From a bacterium (GTDB lineage: Bacteria > Cyanobacteriota > Vampirovibrionia > Gastranaerophilales > Gastranaerophilaceae): a stretch of 26,635 bases of DNA. Location: the NCBI GenBank assembly GCA_004558955.1, contig SFZC01000012.1:1-26635 (forward strand), in the 5' to 3' direction. The notes beneath the pieces were generated by a model. It ran no database searches. It was given only the letters and a program-made list of their open reading frames with translations, and was not told where the DNA came from. This document shows positions 1 to 7,944 of this stretch, piece after piece. The stretch's first letter is position 1; the number at the start of each line of letters is the position of its first letter. Both the position numbers and the translations under genes were made by a program.

Positions 1-101
1 GTTACAAATAATCATTTCATGTGTTCTTTTACAGTGAATGTAACAAAAACTTTGCATCAGGTTTAAAATTAGCAAAATATATTTTTAGGGGCATTAATAT
101 T

Positions 102-149
102 ATGTGGAGAAATTTATATTTTAAAAATTTACACAGGAGAAAACTATAA
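102..149 (+). CDS. possible 15-codon upstream ORF (leader peptide)
   Basis: An ATG at 102 opens a 15-codon frame ending in TAA at 147-149, one base before the ATG of the lipoprotein gene at 151. An AGGGG at 87-91 lies 10 nt upstream of this ATG, an acceptable but long Shine-Dalgarno spacing. The lipoprotein's own AGGAG lies inside the frame, so translation of the small frame would sweep over that site and could couple the two. The peptide is basic and aromatic with no recognisable family. A frame this short can arise by chance in AT-rich DNA. Confidence 0.2.
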   Translation: MWRNLYFKNLHRRKL

Positions 150-150
150 A

Positions 151-735
151 ATGAAAATTAACAGAATAATTCCAAGTATAATGATTATGGCATCAGGTTT
201 AGCAGGTTGTGGAGAGCATGCTCCACGCAAAGTTCAAACGACCCTGAACTCTCTAATGGCAAACAAACCCGTAAAAGAATTTATTGCTATCAAAGCAGGT
301 TGGAGAGAAGGTTGGGCAAAAGATGCAGATGCACAACATTCACTTGATTCGGTTGCTTTTAGAAGAATACTTCCTACAACTTTTAACAATGATAGTGCTG
401 TAATCGCAGAATTTAACAAAGTAGCAGCTCAAACAAGATTGAAAAATGTAAGCAGTTATGACAAAGCCTATGAGGAACTGGATAAAAAAATCATCGAACA
501 AGGGATTACAACAGCAAAACACGAAAGTAATTTAGCAGAATACAGAGGATTAAAAATAACTCATTCTTCTTGGCCCGGTTCTACAACCTCGCCAAACAAC
601 CGTGAAATTCTAAAACTCAGACAGTTCAAATTAGACAGTTTGGCTTTTAAAAACTTCTTTGATAAGAATTTCAAAATAACTCATACTGATTTTGAAAAAA
701 CGGCTTCTGACATAAAACCGAGAGAAATTTGGTAG
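151..735 (+). CDS. putative lipoprotein, unknown function
   Basis: Encodes a 194-residue protein with a lipoprotein signal peptide: a basic start (Lys2, Arg5), a hydrophobic stretch at about 6-18 and a lipobox Leu-Ala-Gly-Cys ending at Cys20. It should be exported, lipidated on Cys20 and held in a membrane. The mature part is hydrophilic, mostly helical-looking and lysine-rich, with no domain I recognise. The ATG at 151 is preceded by AGGAG (about 8-9 nt spacing), which supports this start. The gene ends 1 nt short of the convergent gene at 737-1579, so there is no room for a dedicated terminator. Function is unknown; only export and lipidation are supported. Confidence 0.75.
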   Translation: MKINRIIPSIMIMASGLAGCGEHAPRKVQTTLNSLMANKPVKEFIAIKAGWREGWAKDADAQHSLDSVAFRRILPTTFNNDSAVIAEFNKVAAQTRLKNVSSYDKAYEELDKKIIEQGITTAKHESNLAEYRGLKITHSSWPGSTTSPNNREILKLRQFKLDSLAFKNFFDKNFKITHTDFEKTASDIKPREIW

Positions 736-736
736 A

Positions 737-1579
737 TTAAAAATCAAAAATTAATTCTTCGGTTGAATCAAGGTAATTTACATCATTACCTTCAATTTGA
801 TTTTTCTTGTCAGGCGTAATTAAATGGTCAAGAGCATTAGGCATAAATTTTGGCATTTCAGTATCGTCCAATTTCTTGTTACCGTTCACGGTAAAGGTTC
901 TGACTTCACGAGGGAAAAATCTCAAATGCACATTTTGACTGATGCTCGGGGCAACAAAATTTCTAAAATATTGTCTGATTTTTTCTAAATGAGAGGTTGC
1001 CTGTGCCTGATTTAGTGCCAAGAAATATCCGTTCGAATCAGAAACGGTCTTGCTGAATTTTCCGCTCCACATAACAGTTGAATTGACGGTATCAACCAAA
1101 ACTGCCGTAGTTGTCAAATCAAACGGATAAGTAATCTTAAAAGCACTGGAAATTTCCAAAACTTCCCACAAATTTCGGCGAGTTTCAGCTCTATCTGTGA
1201 TTGCGTAACAAGAAATTAAAATTACAGATTTAACATTAAAAGCTTCCGACAAATCCTTCAACACAACATAATCTATGCGTTCGGTTTGCTCAAAGTTTTT
1301 AAGCATGCCTTCGGTTTCGGTTTTCAAATTCGGATTAGCAGCCAATTTTGCACGAACATCTGCCAATTTTATAACATTTATATTTTTAGTTTCATTAAGT
1401 TGATTTATAACGTAATTTGCGGCAACCTCAGACGGTTCGGGAAAGCAAAAATAGTTTTCGCAAACACTTGAAACCTCAGTAGGTAAGACCAATACGTCGA
1501 ATTGTACCGCTTTTACTCCGCTTTGAGAAAAAATACAAATAACCAACAATAATAAAATTTTAAATAATAAATTTTTCAT
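737..1579 (-). CDS. exported protein, possible CsgG/TolB-N-like fold
   Basis: Encodes 280 residues. Residues 1-24 form a signal peptide (basic start, long Leu/Ile core, likely cleavage after Val-Lys-Ala), so the product is probably periplasmic or surface-located. The mature protein opens with a strand (FDVLVLPTEV) followed by a helix predicted to precede an INVIKLADV-type strand. This arrangement recalls the alpha/beta domain of CsgG or TolB-N proteins, but the resemblance is by eye only. Two cysteines separated by five residues (in VCENYFC) could form a disulfide. There is no lipobox. The start lies just 6 nt downstream of an extended -10 box with no Shine-Dalgarno site, suggesting a leaderless mRNA. 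It shares a 46-bp divergent promoter region with the glycosyltransferase gene at 1626. Confidence 0.75.
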   Translation of the reverse strand: MKNLLFKILLLLVICIFSQSGVKAVQFDVLVLPTEVSSVCENYFCFPEPSEVAANYVINQLNETKNINVIKLADVRAKLAANPNLKTETEGMLKNFEQTERIDYVVLKDLSEAFNVKSVILISCYAITDRAETRRNLWEVLEISSAFKITYPFDLTTTAVLVDTVNSTVMWSGKFSKTVSDSNGYFLALNQAQATSHLEKIRQYFRNFVAPSISQNVHLRFFPREVRTFTVNGNKKLDDTEMPKFMPNALDHLITPDKKNQIEGNDVNYLDSTEELIFDF

Positions 1580-1585
1580 AACAAA

Positions 1586-1594
1586 ATTATAGCA
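1586..1594 (-). promoter_or_regulatory. extended -10 promoter for the exported protein gene
   Basis: On the minus strand the sequence reads TGCTATAAT, a consensus TATAAT preceded by TGn. Six bases separate it from the ATG at 1577-1579, so the expected start of transcription falls on or next to the start codon. No good -35 is visible at 17 bp, as is common for extended -10 promoters. Confidence 0.6.
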
Positions 1595-1609
1595 TAATCA
1601 ACCACAATG

Positions 1610-1618
1610 TGATATAAT
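1610..1618 (+). promoter_or_regulatory. extended -10 promoter for the WecG/TagA gene
   Basis: The plus strand reads TGATATAAT at 1610-1618, a consensus TATAAT with TGn. Seven bases then precede the ATG at 1626, predicting initiation at or beside the start codon. It lies back to back with the minus-strand promoter at 1586-1594, and the -35 region of each overlaps the -10 of the other. Confidence 0.6.
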
Positions 1619-1625
1619 GTAACGT

Positions 1626-2342
1626 ATGGAGAGAAGGTTAGTAAAAATTCAAGGCTTTGAAGTTGATTCGTTCACACAGGACGAAGCTTTGGATTATATA
1701 GAAAATACACACGGACAAGTCGTAACGATAAACCCTGAAATGATTACATCAGCACTTAAAAACGAAGAGTTTGCAAAGATTATAAACAGTGCGGATTTGG
1801 TAATTCCCGACAGCGTTGGGGTGGAGTTGGGTTTGAAAATTCTTGGCGAAAAAGTTAGAAGAATACCCGGAATTGAGTTTGGCAAAAACTTATTAAAAAG
1901 AAGTGCAGCCTCAGGAAAACGAGTTGCTCTTGTCGGAGCAAAACCTGAGGTTATTGAACTTGCCACAACAAAATTGAAAAACGAAATCAAAAATCTTAAC
2001 ATTGTTTACACTCATGACGGATATTTCAAAGATGATGTAACAGTACTTAACGAAATTACAAATTCACAACCTGATTTGGTTTTGGCGGCATTAGGTTCAC
2101 CTAAACAGGAATTTTTCATTTCAGAACTTAAAAAGAATTTGCCAAACGCTATTATGGTAGGTCTTGGCGGAAGTTTTGATGTTTGGGCTGGAGTTGTTGA
2201 GAGAGCACCCGAAATTTATCAAAGATTAGGGCTAGAATGGTTGTATAGAACGGTTATGCAGCCTGAACGATTTAAAAGAATATTTCCAACGTTGCCGTTG
2301 TTCGTACTAAGAGTTTTAAAAGAAAGGTTATTGGGAAAATGA
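1626..2342 (+). CDS. WecG/TagA/CpsF-family glycosyltransferase (GT26)
   Basis: The 238-residue product is a membrane-associated GT26 glycosyltransferase. This family typically adds N-acetylmannosamine or its uronic acid to undecaprenyl-diphospho-GlcNAc in teichoic acid, ECA or exopolysaccharide synthesis. Visible hallmarks are the TxNPE segment with Thr34, the IPDS segment with Asp62 (28 residues apart, as for the catalytic Thr/Asp pair described for TagA), PGIEF at 81-85, GSPKQE at 157-162, GLGGSFDVWAG around 179-189, and the C-terminal RAPE...GLEWLYR...PERFKR block. Family length is normal. There is no Shine-Dalgarno site; a -10 box lies 7 nt before the ATG, so the mRNA is probably leaderless. 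The stop overlaps the transketolase start (ATGA at 2339-2342). The exact donor sugar cannot be read from sequence. Confidence 0.93.
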   Translation: MERRLVKIQGFEVDSFTQDEALDYIENTHGQVVTINPEMITSALKNEEFAKIINSADLVIPDSVGVELGLKILGEKVRRIPGIEFGKNLLKRSAASGKRVALVGAKPEVIELATTKLKNEIKNLNIVYTHDGYFKDDVTVLNEITNSQPDLVLAALGSPKQEFFISELKKNLPNAIMVGLGGSFDVWAGVVERAPEIYQRLGLEWLYRTVMQPERFKRIFPTLPLFVLRVLKERLLGK

Positions 2343-3169
2343 CACTTACAGATAACGAAATTAAAGAAATTAAAAAACTTTGCTTAGAAAACAGAAAAAA
2401 CATTTTGACAATGGTTTATACCGCAAAATCAGGTCACATTGGCGGTTCGCTATCGTCTTGCGAAATAATGACCGTGTTATTTAACAAATGTATGAAAAAT
2501 GCTCCCAACGGTGTAAATTCACCTGAATACGAAACTCGTGACAGATTTGTTTTATCAAAAGGTCATGTTTCTCCGATTTATTATTCTGTTTTGGCAAATC
2601 TCGGATTTTTCCCGAAAAAAGAACTTAAATCTTTTAGAGCGTTAGGAACAAGGCTTCAAGGTCACCCGTCTTTGTGGTGTCCCGGAGTAGAAGTAGCAAC
2701 AGGTTCGCTAGGACAAGGTTTGTCAATGGCATGCGGTATAGCAATGGCTTTAAAAATTGACAAAAACCCAGCTCACGTTTTTGTACTTTTAGGTGATGGA
2801 GAAATGCAAGAAGGCAATGTTTGGGAAGCCTTAATGCAAGCACCGCACAGAAATTTGGACAATTTAATCGCAATAATTGACCGAAACAGACTTCAAATTG
2901 ACGGTTCTACCGAAGATATCAAACCGCTTGAGGACTTAAATGCCAAATTAAAAGCCTTTAACTGGGAGGTTTTGGAAATTGACGGACATGATATTAAACA
3001 GATTTATGAAGCAATTGAAAAGGCTAAACTAAATAACAAGCCTACCGCAATCCTTGCAAATACTATAAAAGGCAAGGGAGTAAGTTTTATGGAAAACAAT
3101 GCAGGCTGGCATGGTAAAGCTCCAAACAAAGAAGAATACGAAAAGGCAATGGAAGAATTGTCAAAGTAA
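2339..3169 (+). CDS. transketolase, N-terminal (TPP-binding) subunit
   Basis: Encodes 276 residues matching only the N-terminal half of transketolase, the thiamine diphosphate domain. Visible features are SGHIGGSLS (His33), SKGHVSP (His76), GSLGQGL at 122-128, the TPP motif GDGEMQEGN at 152-160, and DRNRLQIDG. In split transketolases this chain pairs with a separate C-terminal subunit carrying the Pyr and C-terminal domains, together interconverting pentose-phosphate pathway sugars. The gene overlaps the glycosyltransferase by 4 nt, so translation is probably coupled. The usual adjacent C-terminal subunit gene is absent; the next gene is a YhcH-like cupin. The complete domain ends naturally (EEYEKAMEELSK), so this is not a frameshifted full-length enzyme. 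Confidence 0.92.
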   Translation: MTLTDNEIKEIKKLCLENRKNILTMVYTAKSGHIGGSLSSCEIMTVLFNKCMKNAPNGVNSPEYETRDRFVLSKGHVSPIYYSVLANLGFFPKKELKSFRALGTRLQGHPSLWCPGVEVATGSLGQGLSMACGIAMALKIDKNPAHVFVLLGDGEMQEGNVWEALMQAPHRNLDNLIAIIDRNRLQIDGSTEDIKPLEDLNAKLKAFNWEVLEIDGHDIKQIYEAIEKAKLNNKPTAILANTIKGKGVSFMENNAGWHGKAPNKEEYEKAMEELSK

Positions 3170-3178
3170 GGCGAACAA

Positions 3179-3625
3179 ATGATTATTGATAAAACTGAAA
3201 ATCTTGCGATGTACAGAATTGTACCCGACCATGTTGTGGATTTCGTGAAAAATTTGAAAACTGACATCAAAACAGGTCGTTATGAACTTATTGACAAAGA
3301 TTTTGCAAACGTTGAAACCTACACCACGAAAGCATTGCAAGACGGAAAAATTGAAGCCCACAATAATTACATTGATATTCAGATATTATTAGAGGGCAAA
3401 GAGCGAATTTACTACACCTCAACCTCATCAGTTTCCGTTGAAACACCTTATGATGAGCAAAGAGATATTAAGTTTTATGCCGATAAAATTGATAAATTTG
3501 ATTATGTAACCCTTGACGGTACAAATTTTGCGATGATTTTTCCGCATGAAGCACATGCTCCGCAAGTTTCCGCTAGCGATAAGCAAACAGAAGTTAAAAA
3601 AGTTGTAGTAAAAGTAAAAGTTTAG
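3179..3625 (+). CDS. YhcH/YjgK/YiaL family (DUF386) cupin protein
   Basis: The 148-residue protein shows the family signature: EAHNNYIDIQILLEGKE (Glu59, His61), IFPHEAHAP near 120-128 (His123, His126), and a C-terminal KKVVVKVKV strand. Members are small double-stranded beta-helix proteins with a metal site; the best-studied relatives act in sialic acid and related sugar catabolism (NanQ anomerase), while others are beta-galactosidase-associated. It lies 9 nt after the transketolase subunit with an AAGG site upstream, so it is the third gene of a sugar-related operon. The substrate here is not known. It ends 1 nt from the convergent miaA. Confidence 0.88.
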   Translation: MIIDKTENLAMYRIVPDHVVDFVKNLKTDIKTGRYELIDKDFANVETYTTKALQDGKIEAHNNYIDIQILLEGKERIYYTSTSSVSVETPYDEQRDIKFYADKIDKFDYVTLDGTNFAMIFPHEAHAPQVSASDKQTEVKKVVVKVKV

Positions 3626-3626
3626 C

Positions 3627-4517
3627 CTACTTTTTCAATTTTTCGGGATAAATGTCCCATTTAATTTCTTCATTTCGGCGAAACCAAGTCAGTTGACGCT
3701 TTGCGTAATTTCTAGTGTTCTTTTTAAGAAGTTCCGCAGCCTCATCAAGAGAACAAAGATTATCAATATAACCCAGAATTTCACGATAACCGATAGTATT
3801 AACTAAATTTGGAATACGACCGTGTTTTTCAAGAAGTTTTTTTGTTTCTTCGACCAAACCGTTATCAATCATAATATCAACACGTTTGTCAATTCGCTCA
3901 TACAAAGTCTTTCTATCAAAATTCTTACCAATCCACTCAACCTCATAAACTGCCGACCCGACACCACGAGTTTGGCTTAGCGGTTTGCCTGTCGCTTTGA
4001 TAATTTCAATAGCCCGAATCATCTTCTTTCTGTCATTTTTATCAATAGTCAGAAAAGCCTCTATATCTAATCTTTTTAAAATATTTTCAAGAATTGGTGT
4101 ATCAAGCCCCATCAATTCATCACGCAATTCACGATTTGCTTCAATTTCAGGCAAATCATAATTCTTCAGTAAAATATCAATATATAACCCCGTTCCGCCA
4201 CAAATTATCGGCACATTACCTCGTGATAAAATTTGAGAAATAACCTCAGTTGCCTGTTTTTTATATAGCCCCGCAGAATATTCAAACTCTGGTTCAACAA
4301 TATCAATCAAATGATGCGGAACTCCGTCCATTTCCTCAACCGTAGGTTTAGCCGTCCCTATATCAAAACCTTTATATACAAGCCTTGAATCAGCAGAAAC
4401 GATTTCACCGTCAAGTTTTTTTGCAAGTTCAATCGAGAATGCAGTTTTTCCGCTGGCAGTTGCTCCAACGATTGCTATAACTTTGCCCTTTTTTGAATTA
4501 GTCAAAATTTCGCTCAT
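3627..4517 (-). CDS. miaA: tRNA dimethylallyltransferase MiaA
   Basis: MiaA transfers a dimethylallyl group to N6 of A37 in tRNAs reading UNN codons. The 296-residue product has the P-loop GATASGKT (18-25), the SADSRLVYKGFDIGTAKPT segment, HHLID, GGTGLYIDILL, and the terminal KRQLTWFRRN motif. I place the start at 4517 (MSEILTN); a longer frame from 4550 adds an unlikely 11-residue hydrophobic extension. With this start the gene overlaps the upstream membrane protein gene by 20 nt. There is no Shine-Dalgarno site. A minus-strand TGCTATTAT at 4527-4535 lies 9 nt before the ATG, so an internal near-leaderless promoter may exist in addition to readthrough from the operon. Confidence 0.95.
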   Translation of the reverse strand: MSEILTNSKKGKVIAIVGATASGKTAFSIELAKKLDGEIVSADSRLVYKGFDIGTAKPTVEEMDGVPHHLIDIVEPEFEYSAGLYKKQATEVISQILSRGNVPIICGGTGLYIDILLKNYDLPEIEANRELRDELMGLDTPILENILKRLDIEAFLTIDKNDRKKMIRAIEIIKATGKPLSQTRGVGSAVYEVEWIGKNFDRKTLYERIDKRVDIMIDNGLVEETKKLLEKHGRIPNLVNTIGYREILGYIDNLCSLDEAAELLKKNTRNYAKRQLTWFRRNEEIKWDIYPEKLKK

Positions 4518-5319
4518 AATATGTGAATAATAGCACAACCACATAAACAAAGAAATAGTAAGTCAAAAGCAGTGCTAAAAAGGCAAACAGGGTTGAGTGC
4601 CAAAATACCGAATTTAACGCACTTAAAAGTAAAATTATCAAAATAATGTAAAAATACAGAAATAAAACATTTCCAAAGTTTGAAAAGACCTTCTTTATCG
4701 AATTTTTCAGTGAAACAAACGCATTTTTCTTGCTATAAACAATCTCCGGAATCCAAAGAATAGAAACAAAGGAAACCAATGCCATTGAGATTTTCATTGT
4801 AAAATACCACATTTCTAAGACTTTGATTTCGTTAGGTTCTAAGTCGTTAATTATTGACAAAAATTCACGACTCGACAATGCCAAAAATTTTATGTTAAAC
4901 TCGCTGAAATCAAGCACTCCGACAAATTTTGAAATAAAATAATTTACCACGAAAAATATTACCGTATAAACAAAAAGATAAAGAGCTGTTGCACTCATAA
5001 CGGGCATAAACAATCTACCAACTCCTTTTGGCAACGATAAAATCAATTTTTGCAGGCTTTTGACCTTGTCTTTGTCAAAAACAAAAACTTTTTTAGAATG
5101 AGCAAGAGCCTTTTTCGCCATATAAAGCCACGAGGCAAGAAAGCCGCAAAACATTACATATAGTGTAACCGCAGCAAAAATAAGCTCCTTTAACTCATCA
5201 ATGGAAAATCTTGCAAAATTGAAATACAAACTCAAAACAGACAAGAATATAACAAGCGGAACAACCAAAATAATACATTCATTTGTCTTTTTAAAAGATA
5301 TTCTAAATAAATTCAGCAT
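4498..5319 (-). CDS. six-helix integral membrane protein, unknown function
   Basis: The 273-residue product has six clear hydrophobic segments at about 15-33, 46-67, 104-128, 172-193, 216-238 and 242-267, joined by lysine-rich loops (for example around 69-100 and 197-211), which predict a multi-pass inner membrane protein. I recognise no catalytic or transport signature. The overall look resembles DUF4013-type six-helix proteins, but that is weak. The start at 5319 is supported by AGGA 7 nt upstream, just after the stop of the preceding gene at 5329. It overlaps miaA by 20 nt. It sits in the operon headed by the sigma factor. Confidence 0.75.
   Translation of the reverse strand: MLNLFRISFKKTNECIILVVPLVIFLSVLSLYFNFARFSIDELKELIFAAVTLYVMFCGFLASWLYMAKKALAHSKKVFVFDKDKVKSLQKLILSLPKGVGRLFMPVMSATALYLFVYTVIFFVVNYFISKFVGVLDFSEFNIKFLALSSREFLSIINDLEPNEIKVLEMWYFTMKISMALVSFVSILWIPEIVYSKKNAFVSLKNSIKKVFSNFGNVLFLYFYIILIILLLSALNSVFWHSTLFAFLALLLTYYFFVYVVVLLFTYYERNFD
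4527..4535 (-). promoter_or_regulatory. candidate internal promoter for miaA
   Basis: The minus strand reads TGCTATTAT, an extended -10 with one mismatch, 9 nt upstream of the miaA ATG and inside the 3' end of the membrane protein gene. It is supported only by its match to other extended -10 boxes in the window. Confidence 0.35.
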
Positions 5320-5328
5320 TCATTTATC

Positions 5329-6495
5329 CTATTGCACGATTTCAGCAGGTTTATCTTCAGAGTTAGCAACACATGCGGCCATTTTTTGTTTTCTCTTACG
5401 TCTTCTCATCAGATCAACGAACGCTTCAATTCTTGTAATATAGCCAGCTCTACCTGTTTGTTCGTCCAAAATCAACGGCAAAATCGGGATTTCACAATTT
5501 TCTCTCATTGCCGGGAAAATATTTTGTGACATAATCTCAGGCATGCAAGTGAACGGACTTAAGTGAATAATACCGTCAATACCACGTTGATCGGCATAAG
5601 CAACGTCAGAAACACATTCCAACGCATCACCGCCGATATCACGCATCAAATACGGTTTTGCAAGTCTATCTGCACGTTGAAGGTGAGTTTCGCCTTTTCT
5701 AAAGATTTTCGGAATTACGGCATCTTTCAAGAAACTTGTAATCGTCAAACTTCTGCGAACTTCAACGCCCATTCTGCCAAGTTCTTTTTCTATACTTTGG
5801 TTAGAAAATTCATCGTTTACAACGTAAATTTCGCCGGTAATATCAACATGCAAAACTTCACGTTTCGGATTGATGTCAACCTTTTTCATTTCTTCGGTGA
5901 CAAGTTTTCTTGCTTTTCTCAAACCTAAAACGGTGTCGTAAGAATCAATAATTTTTAAAGCCTTGTTATAATGTTTTTCGGCATCACCCTGCTTAACTTC
6001 TCTTGCCCTGTAATACGAGTGCAATGTTTCCAATCTGTCAAGTTCAAATACCTTCAAAATGGCAATCAAAATCGCTCTCACAAATAACAACGGATTATTT
6101 TTACCACTTGCGGTTTTTAAGAAATTGTAAATTCCGCCAAGTCCGTCATATAATTGCATTTCCAAATATTTTGCATCATAACCCAAATCGTGGAGTGCAT
6201 TTTCAATACATTTTCCGTATTCACCCAGACGACAACAACCGGGAGCCGTAATCATTGCAACATAATCAGCACCGCCTTCAATCGCTTCAATAAAATTACC
6301 CAAAATCAATTTATACGGAAGACAAATTGCTTCAGGTGCGTGCTTTGTTCCCAAAGAAAGTGCTTTTTTACTTGTATAAGGCTCTACATAAGGTTCACAG
6401 CCGATAATTCTCAATGCGGCAGCCCATGCATAACTGATTGTTCCCATGTGCGGGAAAGATATTTTTCTTTTTTTAGTAGTTTCTTTATTAGTCAT
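5329..6495 (-). CDS. HgdB/DUF2229-like acyl-CoA dehydratase-related Fe-S protein
   Basis: The 388-residue product resembles the CoA-dehydratase / activase-related (DUF2229, HgdB/BcrB-like) family. Evidence is the opening FPHMGTISYAW, the cysteine sites C58 (CLPYK), C87-C88 (PGCCRLGEY), C96 and C317 (SPFTCMPE), plus the C-terminal DEQTGRAGYITRIEAF segment. Such proteins bind a [4Fe-4S] cluster through conserved cysteines and normally work with an ASKHA-type ATPase activator that delivers low-potential electrons. No activator gene is in this window. Stand-alone homologues are widespread in anaerobes and their reaction is unknown, so I do not assign a substrate. It begins 24 nt after gcvPB, with a weak GGGA ribosome site. 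Confidence 0.8.
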   Translation of the reverse strand: MTNKETTKKRKISFPHMGTISYAWAAALRIIGCEPYVEPYTSKKALSLGTKHAPEAICLPYKLILGNFIEAIEGGADYVAMITAPGCCRLGEYGKCIENALHDLGYDAKYLEMQLYDGLGGIYNFLKTASGKNNPLLFVRAILIAILKVFELDRLETLHSYYRAREVKQGDAEKHYNKALKIIDSYDTVLGLRKARKLVTEEMKKVDINPKREVLHVDITGEIYVVNDEFSNQSIEKELGRMGVEVRRSLTITSFLKDAVIPKIFRKGETHLQRADRLAKPYLMRDIGGDALECVSDVAYADQRGIDGIIHLSPFTCMPEIMSQNIFPAMRENCEIPILPLILDEQTGRAGYITRIEAFVDLMRRRKRKQKMAACVANSEDKPAEIVQ

Positions 6496-6519
6496 TATTA
6501 TATTCCCAGTCTTGTGTAA

Positions 6520-7941
6520 TTATTCAGTAAACTTCAAGTCAGGACGTCTTGCCGCCGTAACTTCATCTATCTTTTTAACAAAAGTATTATGAGGAGCTGT
6601 CAAAACTTTGTCAGGATTTTCCGCACACTCATTTGCAATTTTAATCATAACTTTAACAAAATCGTCCAAAACTTCTTTATTTTCGGATTCTGTCGGCTCA
6701 ATCATAATTGCTTCGTGTACAATCAACGGAAAATAAACCGTCGGCGGATGAGTATTCTCATCCATAAGTGCTTTGGCTATATTCAGCGTTGATACACCGT
6801 TCTCATGCTTTTGTTTTTCGCCAGTTATGACAAACTCGTGCATACAAGGTTCATCATAAGGCAATTCATAGTATTTTTTTAATTTTTCTTTCAAATAATT
6901 TGCGTTCAATACTGCATTTGTTGAGGCATCTTTAAGATTTTTTCCCATCATTAAAATATACGCATACGCCTTAACCATAACTGAAAAATTACCGCAAAAA
7001 TCTTTAACACTGCCGATAGAATGTTTCAAATCGTAGTTTCTGTAATACTTTTCACCGTCAAAACAGATAACAGGAGTCGGCAAAAATTCTTTAAGTTTTT
7101 CAACAACCGCAACAGGTCCTGCTCCCGGACCACCACCACCGTGCGGAGTAGCAAAGGTTTTGTGCAAATTCAAATGAACAACATCAAAACCCATTAATTT
7201 CGGATTTGTATACCCCATAATGGCATTGAAATTCGCTCCGTCATAGTATAACAATGAACCGTTTGCGTGCATAATTTCGGAAATTTCTGAAATTTGTTCT
7301 TCAAAAATACCCAAAGTATTAGGATTTGTCATCATTATTGCCGCAACCTCGTCCGACAAAACTTCCTTCAAAGCCTCAATATCTACCTGTCCTTTTTCGT
7401 TTGACTTAATTTGAACGACCTCAAAACCACTCATCTTAGCACTTGCAGGGTTTGTACCGTGAGCTGAATCAGGAATGATAACTTTTGTACGTTTTTCACC
7501 GATTGTATCAAAATATTTTTTGATAATCATCATACCCGTCATTTCGCCGTGAGCCCCGGCAGAAGGTTGAAGAGTAATAGCATCCATTCCCGTAACAGTC
7601 AACAAGGCTTGTTGTAACTTATACATCAACTCAAGCGAACCTTGAGCCATGTTATCTTCCAAAGCAGGGTGAATATTGAACCCGTCAAGCGTTGCCAACA
7701 ATTCGTTAACCTTAGGATTATACTTCATAGTACAAGAACCCAAAGGATAAAAACCTTTTTCTATACAAAAATTTGCATCTGATAATTCTTTATAGTGACG
7801 CATAACATCAAGTTCACTCAACTGAGGCAAACCGACCGTACCTTCACGCTTTAAATCAGCAGCAATAAAACTTAAATCAGGCATTTTGTCTGTCAAATTA
7901 ATACCGTCATTTCCGTTTGATTTTTCAAATATTGTTTTCAT
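6520..7941 (-). CDS. gcvPB: glycine dehydrogenase (decarboxylating) subunit 2, GcvPB
   Basis: This is the 473-residue beta chain of the split P-protein of the glycine cleavage system. Together with GcvPA it decarboxylates glycine using PLP and passes the aminomethyl group to the lipoyl arm of GcvH. The PLP lysine is K261 in NLHKTFATPHGGGGPG. Other signatures are FYPLGSCTMKYNP (65-76), LQPSAGAHGEMTG (124-136), PDSAHGTNPASA (157-168) and YYDGANFNA (232-240). Length is normal for the subunit. Its usual neighbours gcvPA, gcvT and gcvH are not in the window; instead it starts 3 nt after the sigma factor stop. The nearest GGGG is 14 nt upstream, so translation probably depends on coupling. Confidence 0.96.
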   Translation of the reverse strand: MKTIFEKSNGNDGINLTDKMPDLSFIAADLKREGTVGLPQLSELDVMRHYKELSDANFCIEKGFYPLGSCTMKYNPKVNELLATLDGFNIHPALEDNMAQGSLELMYKLQQALLTVTGMDAITLQPSAGAHGEMTGMMIIKKYFDTIGEKRTKVIIPDSAHGTNPASAKMSGFEVVQIKSNEKGQVDIEALKEVLSDEVAAIMMTNPNTLGIFEEQISEISEIMHANGSLLYYDGANFNAIMGYTNPKLMGFDVVHLNLHKTFATPHGGGGPGAGPVAVVEKLKEFLPTPVICFDGEKYYRNYDLKHSIGSVKDFCGNFSVMVKAYAYILMMGKNLKDASTNAVLNANYLKEKLKKYYELPYDEPCMHEFVITGEKQKHENGVSTLNIAKALMDENTHPPTVYFPLIVHEAIMIEPTESENKEVLDDFVKVMIKIANECAENPDKVLTAPHNTFVKKIDEVTAARRPDLKFTE

Positions 7942-7944
7942 TCT

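Noticed and set aside
1..44. GTTACA / TGTAAC inverted repeat at the left edge
   Set aside because: The arms are only 6 bp and 32 bp apart, which is expected by chance in AT-rich sequence.
4518..4550. Longer in-frame start for miaA
   Set aside because: The added 11 residues are hydrophobic and not found in MiaA. The ATG at 4517 has a nearby -10 box and gives the family's usual length.
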